From assembly GCF_963678635.1 (NCBI RefSeq), contig NC_087063.1, positions 16,623,006-16,687,005 of the forward strand: a stretch of 64,000 nucleotides of DNA, in the 5' to 3' direction. The stretch's first letter is position 1. The number at the start of each line of letters is the position of its first letter. The notes below the pieces were generated by a model. That model was not told where the DNA came from, did not search any database, and saw nothing but the letters and a program-made list of their open reading frames with translations. Of this stretch, positions 46,540 through 56,716 are shown piece after piece. A program made the position numbers and the translations under genes. Origin of the DNA: Symsagittifera roscoffensis. Its lineage: Eukaryota; Xenacoelomorpha; Acoela; Convolutidae.

Positions 46540-46825
46540 AATTCGTTCACCTCATGGAGTCTTCGAGATAACTGTTTGCCTAATGCGGGTCAATCAGTTC
46601 AATTCTTATGCCCCCTGAGCCCAATTCCCGACTCAGTTTTCCAATCCGACTTCGATGAAGCGAGAGAGATTTACGATGCTCACTTTGCTCCTAGTTTCAA
46701 AACTTACTTCGTCGGCCAATCAGATTTCAAATATGGATTTGTAGTCGTGGATCATGTTGAAAATGTGTTCATGCTATTGCCGAGTCGTATAACGGTGCAC
46801 GTTGAGGAAACTAAGTTGCAGCAAA
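46540..46825 (+). CDS. Exon B3 of the modular gene
   Basis: Phase 0 to 1: NSFTSWSLRDNCLPNAG, VQFLCPLSPIPD, DFKYGFVVVDHVENVFMLLPS, donor GTAAGA. Acceptor TTGTGTTACAG. Confidence 0.85.
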
Positions 46826-47446
46826 GTAAGATAGAATGAATTACCTAGAAGCATATTTTCTTACTGATTCGACTTAACTTGTAAGGCATTCTAAATGTTG
46901 TGCTCAACAAATTATGGGATTTATTTGAACTTATAATTGATAAAAAAAACTTCCCGAGTCAAGCAATACACAATATTCCGTTTGAGAGAAAGCAAAGTTA
47001 TGTAAGCTTTTCAGCATTCAGTAAACAATAAAAAAATAGGAAAAAAAATAAAACGAGACAACTATATTATTAAAATAGGACTCGCAACTCTCAAAATTAT
47101 AACCAAAGGAAAGGAGGTTATAGGGTTTTGGCAGTGGGGTTATTTTTTGGGGGTATCAAAGGGACTCATGTCAACCATAGCACATTTCGCCACTCGTCCC
47201 CAGATTTTGAGGGCGAAATATAAGAGGCGAAATCTGCGAGAGAGCAAAACGAGTCACGAATTAAAAAACGGACGCTTTTTGCTAAATTTCTTGAAATAAT
47301 TTCTAACGTTTTTTTTCGAGCACGGTGATGAAATATATAAACAACTTTTTCCGATCGCTTTAATTAAATACCTAAAAAACAGCATCAAGTAGCCAATTGA
47401 GAGTTACTGTTTGTGGTATTTCGTTCTCTTTCCCTCTGATGTTTAG

Positions 47447-47595
47447 TAAGTTGCGACAGTCCCTTCAACGTAGTAGACGGGGATGAAACTGCAATTGAGA
47501 TGCTTCAGTACTTCATCAAAAATATAACCGACAGAGTAGACAACTTCGCCATGAAGGACTTCGCTAATGAGTGGAGGTGTTTCAAATTCAACCAG
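47447..47595 (+). CDS. Exon A4 of the modular gene
   Basis: Phase 1 to 0: ISCDSPFNVVDGDETA..., FAMKDFANEWRCFKFNQ, donor GTACAA. Closest in style to A1 and A8 (Cys-Asp-Ser-Pro). Confidence 0.85.
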
Positions 47596-49056
47596 GTACA
47601 ATTTGAGTTCACAAGGATAAGATGTTATTTTTTTATCGGAGGATCCCCTACATTATTATACAATACTTGGTTCTTTTTTCGCTGATTAAAAATGCACAAT
47701 ATACGTTGAATATCAAATTATTAATGCGTACTGATAAAAAGCGTTGCAGTCATTTTAAAGTTATAATCAGGATTCAGGAGAGTATTTTCAAAAATGGTTC
47801 GAACATTTCGACAACATTTTGTTAGCTCTATCAAACTCACTGCAAAGACCCTATTTTGCGAGTAAATTCTTCTCAAGTTTAGATTATATTGGCGTCAATC
47901 GCGTCCTTTGTTAGTTTTTAAAATTAGTCGATCAAAAATGAATGACGTAAACTAGTACCGAAAGGGGACTATTTGGGCGATCAGGGCGTAAAGTTCCTGA
48001 AAAGAGAAGGAGCGTCCAAAAACATCAACCGAACGGATTACTGATTTTCAAAAAGTTATATATTAGATTATATATTAGGTTATATTATTAGTTATATATA
48101 GTTTTAGTCGAGTAAAGGTATTTTTTGAAAATTTTTAGCGACATTATTGGAATCAAAAAATCAACAATTATCTGCAAATTTTTAACGATTTTTTTCATTT
48201 TTCTAGTCATTTTCTACAAAAACTGTTTTCAGTTGCCCTGTTTGACTATGACTGTCAAATATGCTGAATTTCTTTTTTTTTGTTCAGATCTTTTTATCAA
48301 ACCACACAGAAAAAACAACTAATTTGACAAAAGTGTGTTTTTTAAGACTATGGGGGAATATTCTGAGCTATTTGCACAGTAACCGGCTAATCTTGTAGTT
48401 CCGACCACTCGAAAAATGGGAAGGAACTTTGTAGTCGGGTGTGTTTGAGTTTTTTTCTTTTTTTTTGTTTTCTTCGCAAAATCAGCTACCTCAAAAAATC
48501 ATCGCACTGGGTCGAGTGATATATCATAATAAAGCCTTTTCAGTGGCTTCGAACAACATAAAAAAATTCCAAAAAATTTCTCTAGTTTTGAGAAAAACCG
48601 GTATGAAATTTTTCATTTTAGTTCGAATTTCGAGCTAATAAGGGGAGCGTCCAGGCTTAGAATCGCTTAATTATGCGTAATTTAAGCCGTACAAAACTTA
48701 ATTTTACCAAATAAAATTAATTTTTGAAGTTTTTAGCGCCATTTTGGGAATCAAAAACTTGAAAATTTCAAAAAATTTCAGAAAACAATTTTTAAAAGTT
48801 TTTGAGCTTTTCCTAATTTTTTCCTACAATTTTTTTTTCGTTTTTCTTGTCATTTTTCTGGAAAAACTTTTTCCCAATTGGCCTATTTTACTGTGACTGT
48901 CGAATATGTCTAAGTTCTGTTTTTATTTAGTCAGATAATTTTATCACACCACAGAAAAGAAAGACACTATTTTGATATTTTTTTTGTGTTTTGTAAGACT
49001 ATAGTCGGAACATTATATGCTATTTCCACAGTAACCGGCTGTCCTTGTTATTTTAG
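47596..49056 (+). repeat. Intron with a divergent tandem repeat (about 640-bp spacing)
   Basis: 48125-48400 and 48735-49050 share TTTTAGCG(A/C)CATT..GGAATCAAAAA, GTCATTTT.., TGACTGTC(A/G)AATATG, CACACAGAAAA and GCTATTT(C)(G)CACAGTAACCGGCT. A segment at 48440-48590 (CGCAAAATCAGCTACCTCAAA..) recurs inverted at about 52590-52720, so part of it is a dispersed repeat. ORFs here are compositional. Confidence 0.5.
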
Positions 49057-49336
49057 CAACCGTTCGAATGGTCTGCAATTGAATGCAACTTCAACGAAGG
49101 CACAATTCTCTACCACATTTTCTGTCCTTATTCAGTCCAACCTGAAGTTAAGCAGTCTGCGTTGACTTCATATTTCAACGCCATGCCCTTTAATCCCGAT
49201 ACAGACCTGTATGAACTCTTGTATCTGGACGGTTCGGCCGAATTGGGGATGATGAAAGTTCCCAACTTTCAGTTTATGATGTTTCCAATAATGGAATTTG
49301 TGCAAATCTCTGGAGATTCCAACCAACTCAACCAAG
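49057..49336 (+). CDS. Exon B4 of the modular gene
   Basis: Phase 0 to 1: QPFEWSAIECNFNEG, LYHIFCPYSVQPE, LGMMKVPNFQFMMFPIM, donor GTGAAT. Cysteines kept; the hairpin has lost the Tyr-Gly-Phe. Confidence 0.85.
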
Positions 49337-49644
49337 GTGAATTATGATGAGTCAATATTAATTATAACGCATTAGATATGACTAGAACTTGTTGCCCTTC
49401 ATTGCCAAAGGGACAAAAAATTGTTTCAAAGTTCAACATTTACAAAATTCAAGCTACCCTGAATTGCCTTGGAAGTATACGAAGTTATGTCAAATCTTTG
49501 AGGGCCAGCTAATGGCCTCTTACTTAGATAAAATAAGCAGATTCAATTTCTCGAAAAAAAACTATAATTTTTTTTTTGAAATTAATGAATTGGTTCAACA
49601 CGATTATATAACTTTTCTAGCTAGTAATAATAGAGAGTAAAATA

Positions 49645-49855
49645 ACCAGCCCGCCGAAGTACAAACCAACCGAAAATGAGCGGAGTATATAGCCAGCCGA
49701 AAAGTTACATCATATAAATACATTTGCATAACTTTCGTAACTTAAATAATTTTCACATAAATATTATATTGCACTGTCATATTTTCGGCTGGTTGATACT
49801 TCGCCTGGCTTATACTTCGGCTGGCTTATGCTTCGGCTGGTTTATACGCCACCTA
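49645..49855. repeat. Palindromic repeat with CGGCTGG iterations
   Basis: The left arm has CCAGCCCGCCGAAGTAC and AGCCAGCCGAAAAG; the right arm has ATTTTCGGCTGGTTGATACTTCG, then CTGGCTTATACTTCGGCTGG and GGCTGGTTTATACGCC. It looks like a small MITE or iterated inverted repeat in the intron before exon A5-B5. Confidence 0.5.
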
Positions 49856-49907
49856 ATAATTGTAGTTTTTAACTCATAAAAAAGTGTTTGGGTATGGGTT
49901 GTTTCAG

Positions 49908-50333
49908 TTTCCTGCAACGCGCCAACGGGAGTGATCGAAACAGCTGCCGAAGGACTTTCTTTGGTTCATCATCTCAACTTGGATCCCGATTTGACCCCCA
50001 ATATCACATTCCTCGATATTAGCCAATCATTTGTCTGTTTCAAATATGTCAGCGCAGCCAACCAATGGAATCAAGACACTCAGAACTGCGACGAGTTCAA
50101 CTCATTTTATCAATTATGTTCAGCTTTTGTTTCTGATGACGTAATCGAAGCTTCCCGACTTTCAATAGAAGAAGTCCGGCGCGATAGAAATGTCTCGATT
50201 TTGGGGTATGGAGATGTAGTTGTTGGCGGGATTACCGTTTTGACTTATAAGGGAGGCAGATTGTTCAAGGTTGAACCAGATGGAACGGAATCTTTTCTGA
50301 CTTTTGCGAAGTATACAACAAGCTCAGTGCCTG
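49908..50333 (+). CDS. Exon A5+B5 (fused) of the modular gene
   Basis: The only unit in a single exon: 426 bp, phase 1 to 1. A part: VSCNAPTGVIETAAEG, ITFLDISQSFVCFKYV. It reads straight into the B part: ANQWNQDTQNCDEF, FYQLCSAFVSDD, VGGITVLTYKGGRLFKVEPDG. Donor GTAACT. The internal A/B intron has been lost or never gained here. Confidence 0.85.
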
Positions 50334-50402
50334 GTAACTTTCTTGATTCCCGCTTCAAATCCCTCAATTTTTTTTTAAATTCAAAATGATTGTTTATTTC
50401 AG

Positions 50403-50536
50403 CATATTGTACTATCTCGGCGTTGAATGTTGCTCAAAACCAGGCCGCAAATTTTCTAGATGCTTTGATGCTGATTCCGAAATATTCGCATATTGCCTTC
50501 ATTGGTAGTGACGGCAACTTGGTGTCAGTGTCCAAG
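50403..50536 (+). CDS. Exon A6 of the modular gene
   Basis: Phase 1 to 0: AYCTISALNVAQNQAAN..., IAFIGSDGNLVSVSK, donor GTTAGC. The second A cysteine is absent: the usual Cys-aromatic position reads Ser-Val. The next B exon lacks its first cysteine too. Confidence 0.85.
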
Positions 50537-50973
50537 GTTAGCTCAAAGTTTATATTTCAACGCTAGAACTCAATTAATGAATGCTAAACTAAATCGAACC
50601 TACCATTTTTTCTTGACATTGATTTTTTTATATTCTGGATTAAGAAAAGATATCTGTATGTTATACAACATTCGTTTTCCCTTTTTCGGGGCACCTAAAG
50701 TTGGGTTCTGGAAAAAAATTGTGAGGGCCTTGTTGATAAAATTACAAGAACAGATGATGAAATAAGTGTCAATAACATTTATATCAAATATACCTGAACT
50801 CACGATAACTTCAAAAGATTAGATAAAAAAACTTAGCTCGTAGTTTTCCACGAGATTCTAAATCAACAGAATATATTTGTTTTACGGCTACCAAAATATA
50901 TGTTATAGTTTATGTAATTTAGTTGGGTTTTATGAATCTGAAGAAAAGCTGGAAAAATGTCATACTTTTTTCA

Positions 50974-51180
50974 GCCTGGAGTGGCAAACACTGACTCCAT
51001 GTTCCACTTCTTCTGCGACTTCCAGTATTTCAGTGGTTCGTTGACTCCGTTTGAGTTCGTGCCCGGTGAAGAGTTCTATGGTTATGCCTCACTACGGAAT
51101 GACGGCCTTCTCGCTATTCTACCGACAATGACACTAGCGCGAATCAGTAGAGAGACTTCCGAGTTTTCTGCAGATGCAGG
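50974..51180 (+). CDS. Exon B6 of the modular gene
   Basis: Phase 0 to 1, the shortest B exon: PGVANTDSMFHFFCDFQYF, GEEFYGYASLRNDGLLAILPT, donor GTAAAT. The first B cysteine and the Trp are missing; the second Cys (FFC) is kept. Confidence 0.85.
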
Positions 51181-51549
51181 TAAATTAATGACGATTCGTT
51201 CAAACGTCTTTTTAAGCTACTACGCCAAAGAAATTTTATATTGATCTAAAATTCCATCCTAGCAGTTTCGGGAACATTTTAAATGAAACATGTGTACTAG
51301 TTTGCAGTGTAAGCGACACAGATTGCTACGATCACAGTATTTCATGCAGAAGTTTTTGGAAAAATTGAATAATCTCTACTTTTTTTTTGGGTCCTGAAAG
51401 AAGATTAAAATAATTTAAAATCTTGGTTCCCCCGAAATCGAAAAAAAAGCAGCTGGAATAGTGCAAAATGAATAGAAAGCTCAGATTGGGGCGATCATAA
51501 ATGGATAGTCATTAATTCATAGATCATAGATCATCAATTGTTTTGTTAG

Positions 51550-51686
51550 CACGATGTGATCTAGTCCAAAAGACAGTCTACTCCCTTGACCAAGGAGCTC
51601 TTTTTCTGGAGAGTCTGAGCCTAAACGAAAAAGTGATCAGGTTTGGACTCACTCATGCAGACGGAAGCCCAATCTGCTATTCCAGG
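51550..51686 (+). CDS. Exon A7 of the modular gene
   Basis: Phase 1 to 0: ARCDLVQKTVYSLDQG..., IRFGLTHADGSPICYSR, donor GTAAAA. Confidence 0.8.
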
Positions 51687-52160
51687 GTAAAAATGAAAAC
51701 TATCACCATTTTGTAGACGAGGATAACAAAGACCACCAAACTTTTCTTCAATTTATGAGAGCCGCTGATACATTCTTGATTGAAATCTCCGTGCATTTTT
51801 TCAGGGAAGGTGGGAACTGTTTTTTTTTCGCCCTCAAGTACCGAAAATGGACCCTATTGAAGCTCAAATAAACCTAAAAGACTATAATCTTAGATCAAAT
51901 TGTCTAATTTGTTAATTTGGTAGTCTCTTAATAGATAACTGCTTAACTAGTATAACTTCAAAGACATTGGTTGCTGCGCGATTTTGTGTTTCAGTGAAAC
52001 ATAATGCGTATTATTGGGGCAGGTTAGCGTAAGGCAATTTGTTTATGTAATACAATTTGATGTTTATGTCACAGGAAAATATTTTCTGGGGCAAAATGTC
52101 CTGTCATCCAAACACTAACCTTTTCTGCATCAAAATTCCCAGTTTTTCAATTTTTTCCAG
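51687..52160 (+). other. Intron between A7 and B7
   Basis: AT-rich, no repeat or ORF recognised. The acceptor before B7 is TTTTTTCCAG. Confidence 0.4.
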
Positions 52161-52428
52161 ATTTCTGGATCTTGGAAACACCATGTATACGGCTGTGAGA
52201 ACCCATATAACCACTACTTCTGCAAAGATTCAGAAGCAAATCTAACCGGTCATGAGGTGACCTCACTCTACGACAATTACGTCACGCTTTTCAGCCGCCA
52301 CGCGCCTGGACCATATATGGCTACTGATGGTCAATACGGATTCCTGTATAATGATATAGGAATCTACTCAATGCTGCCAACCGAGACGATTCTGAAATTT
52401 TCGACCGAGAAGTCAAGTTTATCGAACG
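52161..52428 (+). CDS. Exon B7 of the modular gene
   Basis: Phase 0 to 1: ISGSWKHHVYGCENPYN, HYFCKDSEANLTG, GQYGFLYNDIGIYSMLPT, donor GTGAGT. All landmark residues present. Confidence 0.85.
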
Positions 52429-52549
52429 GTGAGTTTTTTCATTTGATAGTTTGTAATAATAACTGAGAATAAACATAAAAACTACAAATAATGTTCTTCA
52501 AAAATTTAGGTTCTTTAAATCAGTATCGTTTTTTGAACGTCGTGTTTTG

Positions 52550-52760
52550 AAAATTTTATAGTGTCGTTCGAATGACGACTAAAAGGGCTTTAACATGAAA
52601 TATAGCTCAACCCAGTCCGATGATTGTTTGAGGTACCTGATTTTGCGTGAAAACCAAAAAGAAAAGTATAGAAAAAAAACATTGATAGCCGGTTGCTGTG
52701 CAAGTAGCTCAGATTATTGCGACCATAATAATAAGAACTACAAGTTAAAGTTATTCAGAA
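52550..52760 (-). repeat. Inverted copy of the intronic CAGTAACCGGCT repeat
   Basis: The reverse complement reads GCACAGCAACCGGCTATC... and CGCAAAATCAGGTACCTCAAAC.., as at 48370-48590 on the plus strand. A fragment is also near 45860-45905. Confidence 0.45.
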
Positions 52761-52875
52761 TTTTCAATTCTGTAAATCATGGTCATTTTTGTACGTATTT
52801 TTAAAACATCAAAAATCAAATCTAGTGCACACGGGTAAAAGTTTAATAAATTGAGAATAATCGATAAAAGTCATT

Positions 52876-53473
52876 ACGAGACCAAACTACTGTGCATTTT
52901 GTGAGTTGTAATTGAACTCCGCAACAGTTCACAAACAGAATTGTCGTGGAATCCGCTATATTTATGTTTTTCTTTGATCTTTTTTGCTGTTTTAGATCCC
53001 AGGGAAAATAGCTAAAACACTGTATTGCTCAAAATTGCTCCAAAAAAGGCAACTTTGCGGAGTCCGCAACAAATTTTGTAGAATCCGCGAGAAAATTTGC
53101 GGATTCTCAAACAGTTTGTGAATCTACAAGCAATTATTACTGCATGTGTTTAGTAAATTTAAGCTGTCGCGGAATCCGCAACTGAAGGTGGAATCCGCAA
53201 ATTAAAGGCAGAATCCGCATAAGTTTGCGGAATCCACATACATTTGCGGAATCCACATACATTTGCGGAATCTGGAACAACCAACTAACTATACTAGTTT
53301 GTTCGGAATTGGCAAAAAAACTAGTGTGCCGACCAATTTTAGATTACCAATTTTGTGCGCGGAATCTACGGAAATTTTTCACGTGGAATCCTCTAACCTT
53401 TCGAACATACTTGAAGACTTGTCTCTCGAATCCAGGAACATACAGACACAAAAATTGTCAGAAATTGTCCTCT
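52876..53473. mobile_element. Third GGATTCCGC MITE, inverted
   Basis: TA plus CGAGACCAAACTACTGTG at the left; the right end CAGACACAAAAATTGTC...GTCCTC plus TTAATG matches the outer end of the 26676 copy in reverse complement. The interior has GGAATCCGC words. Confidence 0.6.
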
Positions 53474-54177
53474 TAATGGTTGTCTTCAATCAAAGAATAA
53501 CAAAATATGGAAAAAAAAACTCACACGAAAAAAGTTTTTTTTTTGCAAGTGGAGTGCCACCAAAAGCATTCAAAACTAGTTTCCGATTAGCAATTTTAAA
53601 TTTTTAAGCCTAAATGACCAATTTAACAAGTTATCATTACGTTATTCGGTCGAAATTAGGCGAAAAATCGAAAATTTCAAACCGGTTTTTCTCCACACTG
53701 AGAACTTTTTGGAAATTTTTAATGTCGTTCAAATCACAACAGAAATGGTTTTCATTGGTCTGATAAAACAAAACTAGAACCTAACTGAATCCAAAGTTCC
53801 TCTTTATTTTTCAAATTGTCGGAACAATAAACAAAAACTATGTATGAACGTCTTAATCAGAGGTGCAAAAGTGGTTCGCGTTAAGGCCTGAAAAATTTCA
53901 TGGTCCTTTCACTTTGCAGATAAGAATCTTTAAACTGACCGCGTGATATACTCATCTTGTTTGAGTGAGTTTTCTCGTATAATTTGAAATGCCGATTTCA
54001 GCAAAAAAATGTGATTTTCATGTATAACACCCCAGGGTGGTCCGCTGTTTACGTCCAGCTCCAGACTTTCATGAACTTTTTTTGCATGTTCAGACTTTCG
54101 CGTTTGAAAATTAGTTTCTGAGCTATGTTTTCTGACATCCACATGATCTCAACCAAAGAAACGCTGCTGATCCAATT
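53474..54177 (+). other. Intron sequence without a recognised feature
   Basis: AT-rich; the minus-strand open frame 53930-54142 has no support. Confidence 0.35.
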
Positions 54178-54560
54178 CAGTGGCGGATCTAGGATATTCT
54201 CGAGGGGGTGGATTTAAAAAAAATTTAAACTTTGTACTTCTTAGTCAATCAAATAGATTTTCTAAGCTCTCTCAAATCACATTGGCCCTATTTAGCCAAA
54301 TTTTCTGCGCCGTTGACAATTTCAACAAATTGTTAAAAAAAGAACGTTTTTAAGTACTTTTTGGAAGCTTTTGACCAAAACATTGAGTTCTTTTTGGCGC
54401 GTGCTCCCTCCGTAAAATTATAATATGTTGGCGCCAAAGACTTCTTTAGAAGAATATCAGATTTCTGGGGTCGGTCAGGAAGAAAGTGCGCCTAAAATAG
54501 TACCAAAGGGGGCCCTTCTGGGTGGTCAAGGGGTCGAATTCTTTGGGAAGCGTCCAACCT
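54178..54560 (+). mobile_element. hAT-type MITE fragment
   Basis: Begins CAGTGGCGGATCTAGG followed by ATTCTCGAGGGGGTGGAT and shares TTTTCTGCGCCG, CTTTTTGGAA and GTTGGCGCCAA with the copy at 55035. The right terminus with an inverted CAG..GCGGAT was not found, so the copy is probably truncated. Confidence 0.55.
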
Positions 54561-54806
54561 CAAATCCCCTTTTTGGCCGAACGAGTTTTCTTTAAGTTGT
54601 TTTTGAAGTCCACTTACAATAGCTTTTAGGAAGAGAGTGACAAAAAAGCTACTTTTGTTTTTTTAAATTCTCAAAAAACACTCAGCATCCAAAAATTTTC
54701 TGCCGCTTTTGAACTCGCAAAACATGATGAGCAGTAGTTTCTGACGTATTTTTTGTCAATAAGAAGGTGTATTTTTACGTTTTTTCAGCTCTATTTTTCT
54801 TTTTAG

Positions 54807-54949
54807 TTCCCTGTGACTCGCCTTCGAACTTGTTTTCAACCGATGACATTGGCAATGAGCTGGTTGAACTGCTTGACCCCTTGCCATACGTAGAGGTCCT
54901 TTCGCTGAAGAATGCAGATGGCGAGTGGAGATGTTGGCAAAATCAACCG
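54807..54949 (+). CDS. Exon A8 of the modular gene
   Basis: Phase 1 to 0: VPCDSPSNLFSTDDIG, VLSLKNADGEWRCWQNQP. The donor GTTGTC is weak, but this end gives the usual length and frame. Confidence 0.75.
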
Positions 54950-55034
54950 GTTGTCCAAGATGGATTCAATGGCTCACCCATTGTTAGAAACCTCTTGACT
55001 TGCTCCTTTACCCTAAACTTGTTTCCCTTTTATG

Positions 55035-55466
55035 CAGGCGCGGATCTAGAAATTTCTCGAGGGTGGGTGGGATTTTCAAAGAAATTTTGAAAATTTTGTC
55101 CACTTATTTTAGGTGACCAAATTGATTTTCTGAGCTCTCCCACTATGAAGACTCAAATATGACCAAATTTTCTGCGCCGCAGTCAACTTTTTGAAAAGGT
55201 CAAAGAGGCGTTTTTAGGCACTTTTTGGAAAATTCCGACCAAAAAATCGCGTTTTTTCGGCGCGCGCTGCCTAACCCCCCCCCCTTCCCACCCGCCTAAA
55301 ATTAGTATAGATTGGCGCCCAAGGCGCCTTGAGAAAAATTTTAGGATCAGTCAGCCAAAAATTGATATCTGAAAACAGTACAAAGGGAGGAGGGACCCTT
55401 TGGTTCGGCAAGGGGTCGAATCCCTGAGGGGAAGGGCATCCGCCCCCGCCCGTAAATCCGCTACTG
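55035..55466 (+). mobile_element. Complete hAT-type MITE with 8-bp target duplication
   Basis: Starts CAGGCGCGGATCTAG and ends GTAAATCCGCTACTG (inverted CAGTAGCGGATTTAC). The flanks are CTTTTATG and CTTATATG, matching at seven of eight bases. It has no ORF. It lies 85 bp after exon A8. Confidence 0.75.
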
Positions 55467-55830
55467 CTTATATGAACTTAAGTCACCCAGGAAATTGCTT
55501 GTTCTCATAAAATCAAATTTTTTGCACTGCTAATTTTTGCACTGTTTAACTAAACCCATTTTCGGCAGGTTCCTAAAATTTTGACGAATACATCAAGTGA
55601 GCTAAATTGCAGATGAGCCAAAGCTCATTTTCAAAGCAAGTCCTTCCAAAACTGCCTAACAAAAAATTTTAACATAATAAAAATTAGCAGTTCTAATAGA
55701 ATAAAAACTAACAGCTCCAATGGACTTCGGAGATTGATATTAAAACATAACCATCAAAAGTTTGTTACCAACACAAAACCTGAAAAAAAACATAGTTCTT
55801 GTGTTTTTTGATTTTTTTTGACTATTTCAG

Positions 55831-56095
55831 ATCGTCTACGAGTGGATTCAAAGCGACCAAGCTTGTCAGTCAGATTATAGTTCATTCCTTTGTCCCTTTA
55901 ACCCGACGAACCCGGCTGACCTCGACGCAATCAACAATGAATTGCTATTAATCAGACGCGCTCTGCACGAAGCAAAAGTGAGAATTTTGCCCAGTGATGC
56001 AGGGGCTGGTTTCTACCATTACGGAGATGATGTATACGCTGTTTATCCGTTCTTGACAACGGCAAGGCTGTTGATTAAAGTCACTGTAGTCACTG
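55831..56095 (+). CDS. Exon B8 of the modular gene
   Basis: Phase 0 to 1: IVYEWIQSDQACQSDY, SSFLCPFNPTNP, AGAGFYHYGDDVYAVYPF, donor GTAGGT. If unspliced, the frame stops six bases later (Gly-Arg-Leu-stop), an alternative end of the protein. Confidence 0.85.
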
Positions 56096-56197
56096 GTAGG
56101 TTATAATGATAATAGTTTCGCTATTTCGTTCAGTAGTATTGTGCCGTGTCCCGGATCCTAAGGGGTCCATACTAAATACTAAGTGTGTCTGTGCGTG

Positions 56198-56226
56198 TCT
56201 GAGAGTGTGTGTGTGTGTGTGTGTGG
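56198..56226. repeat. (GT)n microsatellite
   Basis: A pure GT run after GTCTGAGA, ending in GGATGTGGGGG. Confidence 0.9.
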
Positions 56227-56618
56227 ATGTGGGGGTTATCACGTAGAGCAAAATGATTCCTTCTAAATTCTCCTACAGCGGGCCTTTTTCCCGCAGATTA
56301 ATTCCATTTTGTAATCAAATTCATTTTTCTTAATTCCTCCTGAACTGCTATTTTTCGTCTTAGTTTTATGTGGATAGCATTTCCTGGCTTTTTTTCTTTT
56401 CGTCGAACGTTTTTCATGGCAAGTGAAATCTGTAATAATGTAACTAAAACTAAACCAATGACTTAGGCTAAAATTGGTTTGTGTCAACTAGCTTATTCGT
56501 CTGAAGGTAACAAGTTTTAAACGAAATTTTAAAAGGAAGATTAATAAAAAACAATCTCAAACTAATTGTTTCAAAATTGAGTGTTTGTGGTTCATGTTTT
56601 CTTCGCTCGCTTTTGCAG

Positions 56619-56716
56619 GTGGTCTTTCTTCCGATGCTTCCAATAAACAAAATGGAACTTCTCGCAGCTCTGTTTCTGAGCAAGCTAGCTACAAAAATCC
56701 GCAATTCGGCAGTTGA
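56619..56716 (+). CDS. Possible terminal exon of the modular gene
   Basis: Acceptor CTTTTGCAG. Entering in phase 1 from B8 it reads 31 hydrophilic codons (GGLSSDASNKQNGTSRSSVS..) to TGA. The phase fits, and a Ser/Asn-rich tail is plausible. However, another frame of the same bases looks like a signal-peptide exon (next entry), so only one of the two readings is likely right. Confidence 0.35.

Larger units (their letters stand above)
6133..56095 (+). other. Overview: modular gene of tandem A/B exon units (17 exons visible)
   Basis: Exons: 6133-6272, 25727-26003, 26239-26384, 34809-35085, 35321-35466, 45143-45395, 45947-46092, 46540-46825, 47447-47595, 49057-49336, 49908-50333, 50403-50536, 50974-51180, 51550-51686, 52161-52428, 54807-54949, 55831-56095. 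All have AG before and GT after, and phases alternate 1-0-1 without exception, so every A+B pair is a symmetric phase-1 module. A consensus: Cys-x2-Pro-x-Asn..., Leu-rich helix, Val-x-Leu-x-Asn-x-Asp-Gly-x-Tyr-x-Cys-(Phe/Trp/Tyr). B consensus: Trp...Cys...Phe-x-Cys-Pro..., Tyr-Gly-Phe-x-Tyr...Gly-x-Tyr-x-x-x-Pro. Paired cysteines and the 1-1 module phase fit an extracellular repeat protein. No family is recognised. The first exon lies left of the window; the last one is uncertain. Confidence 0.8.

Noticed and set aside
50493-50803. Intronic ORFs near 50.5-50.8 kb on both strands
   Set aside because: They run through the splice donor of exon A6 and into AT-rich intron with no conserved residues.
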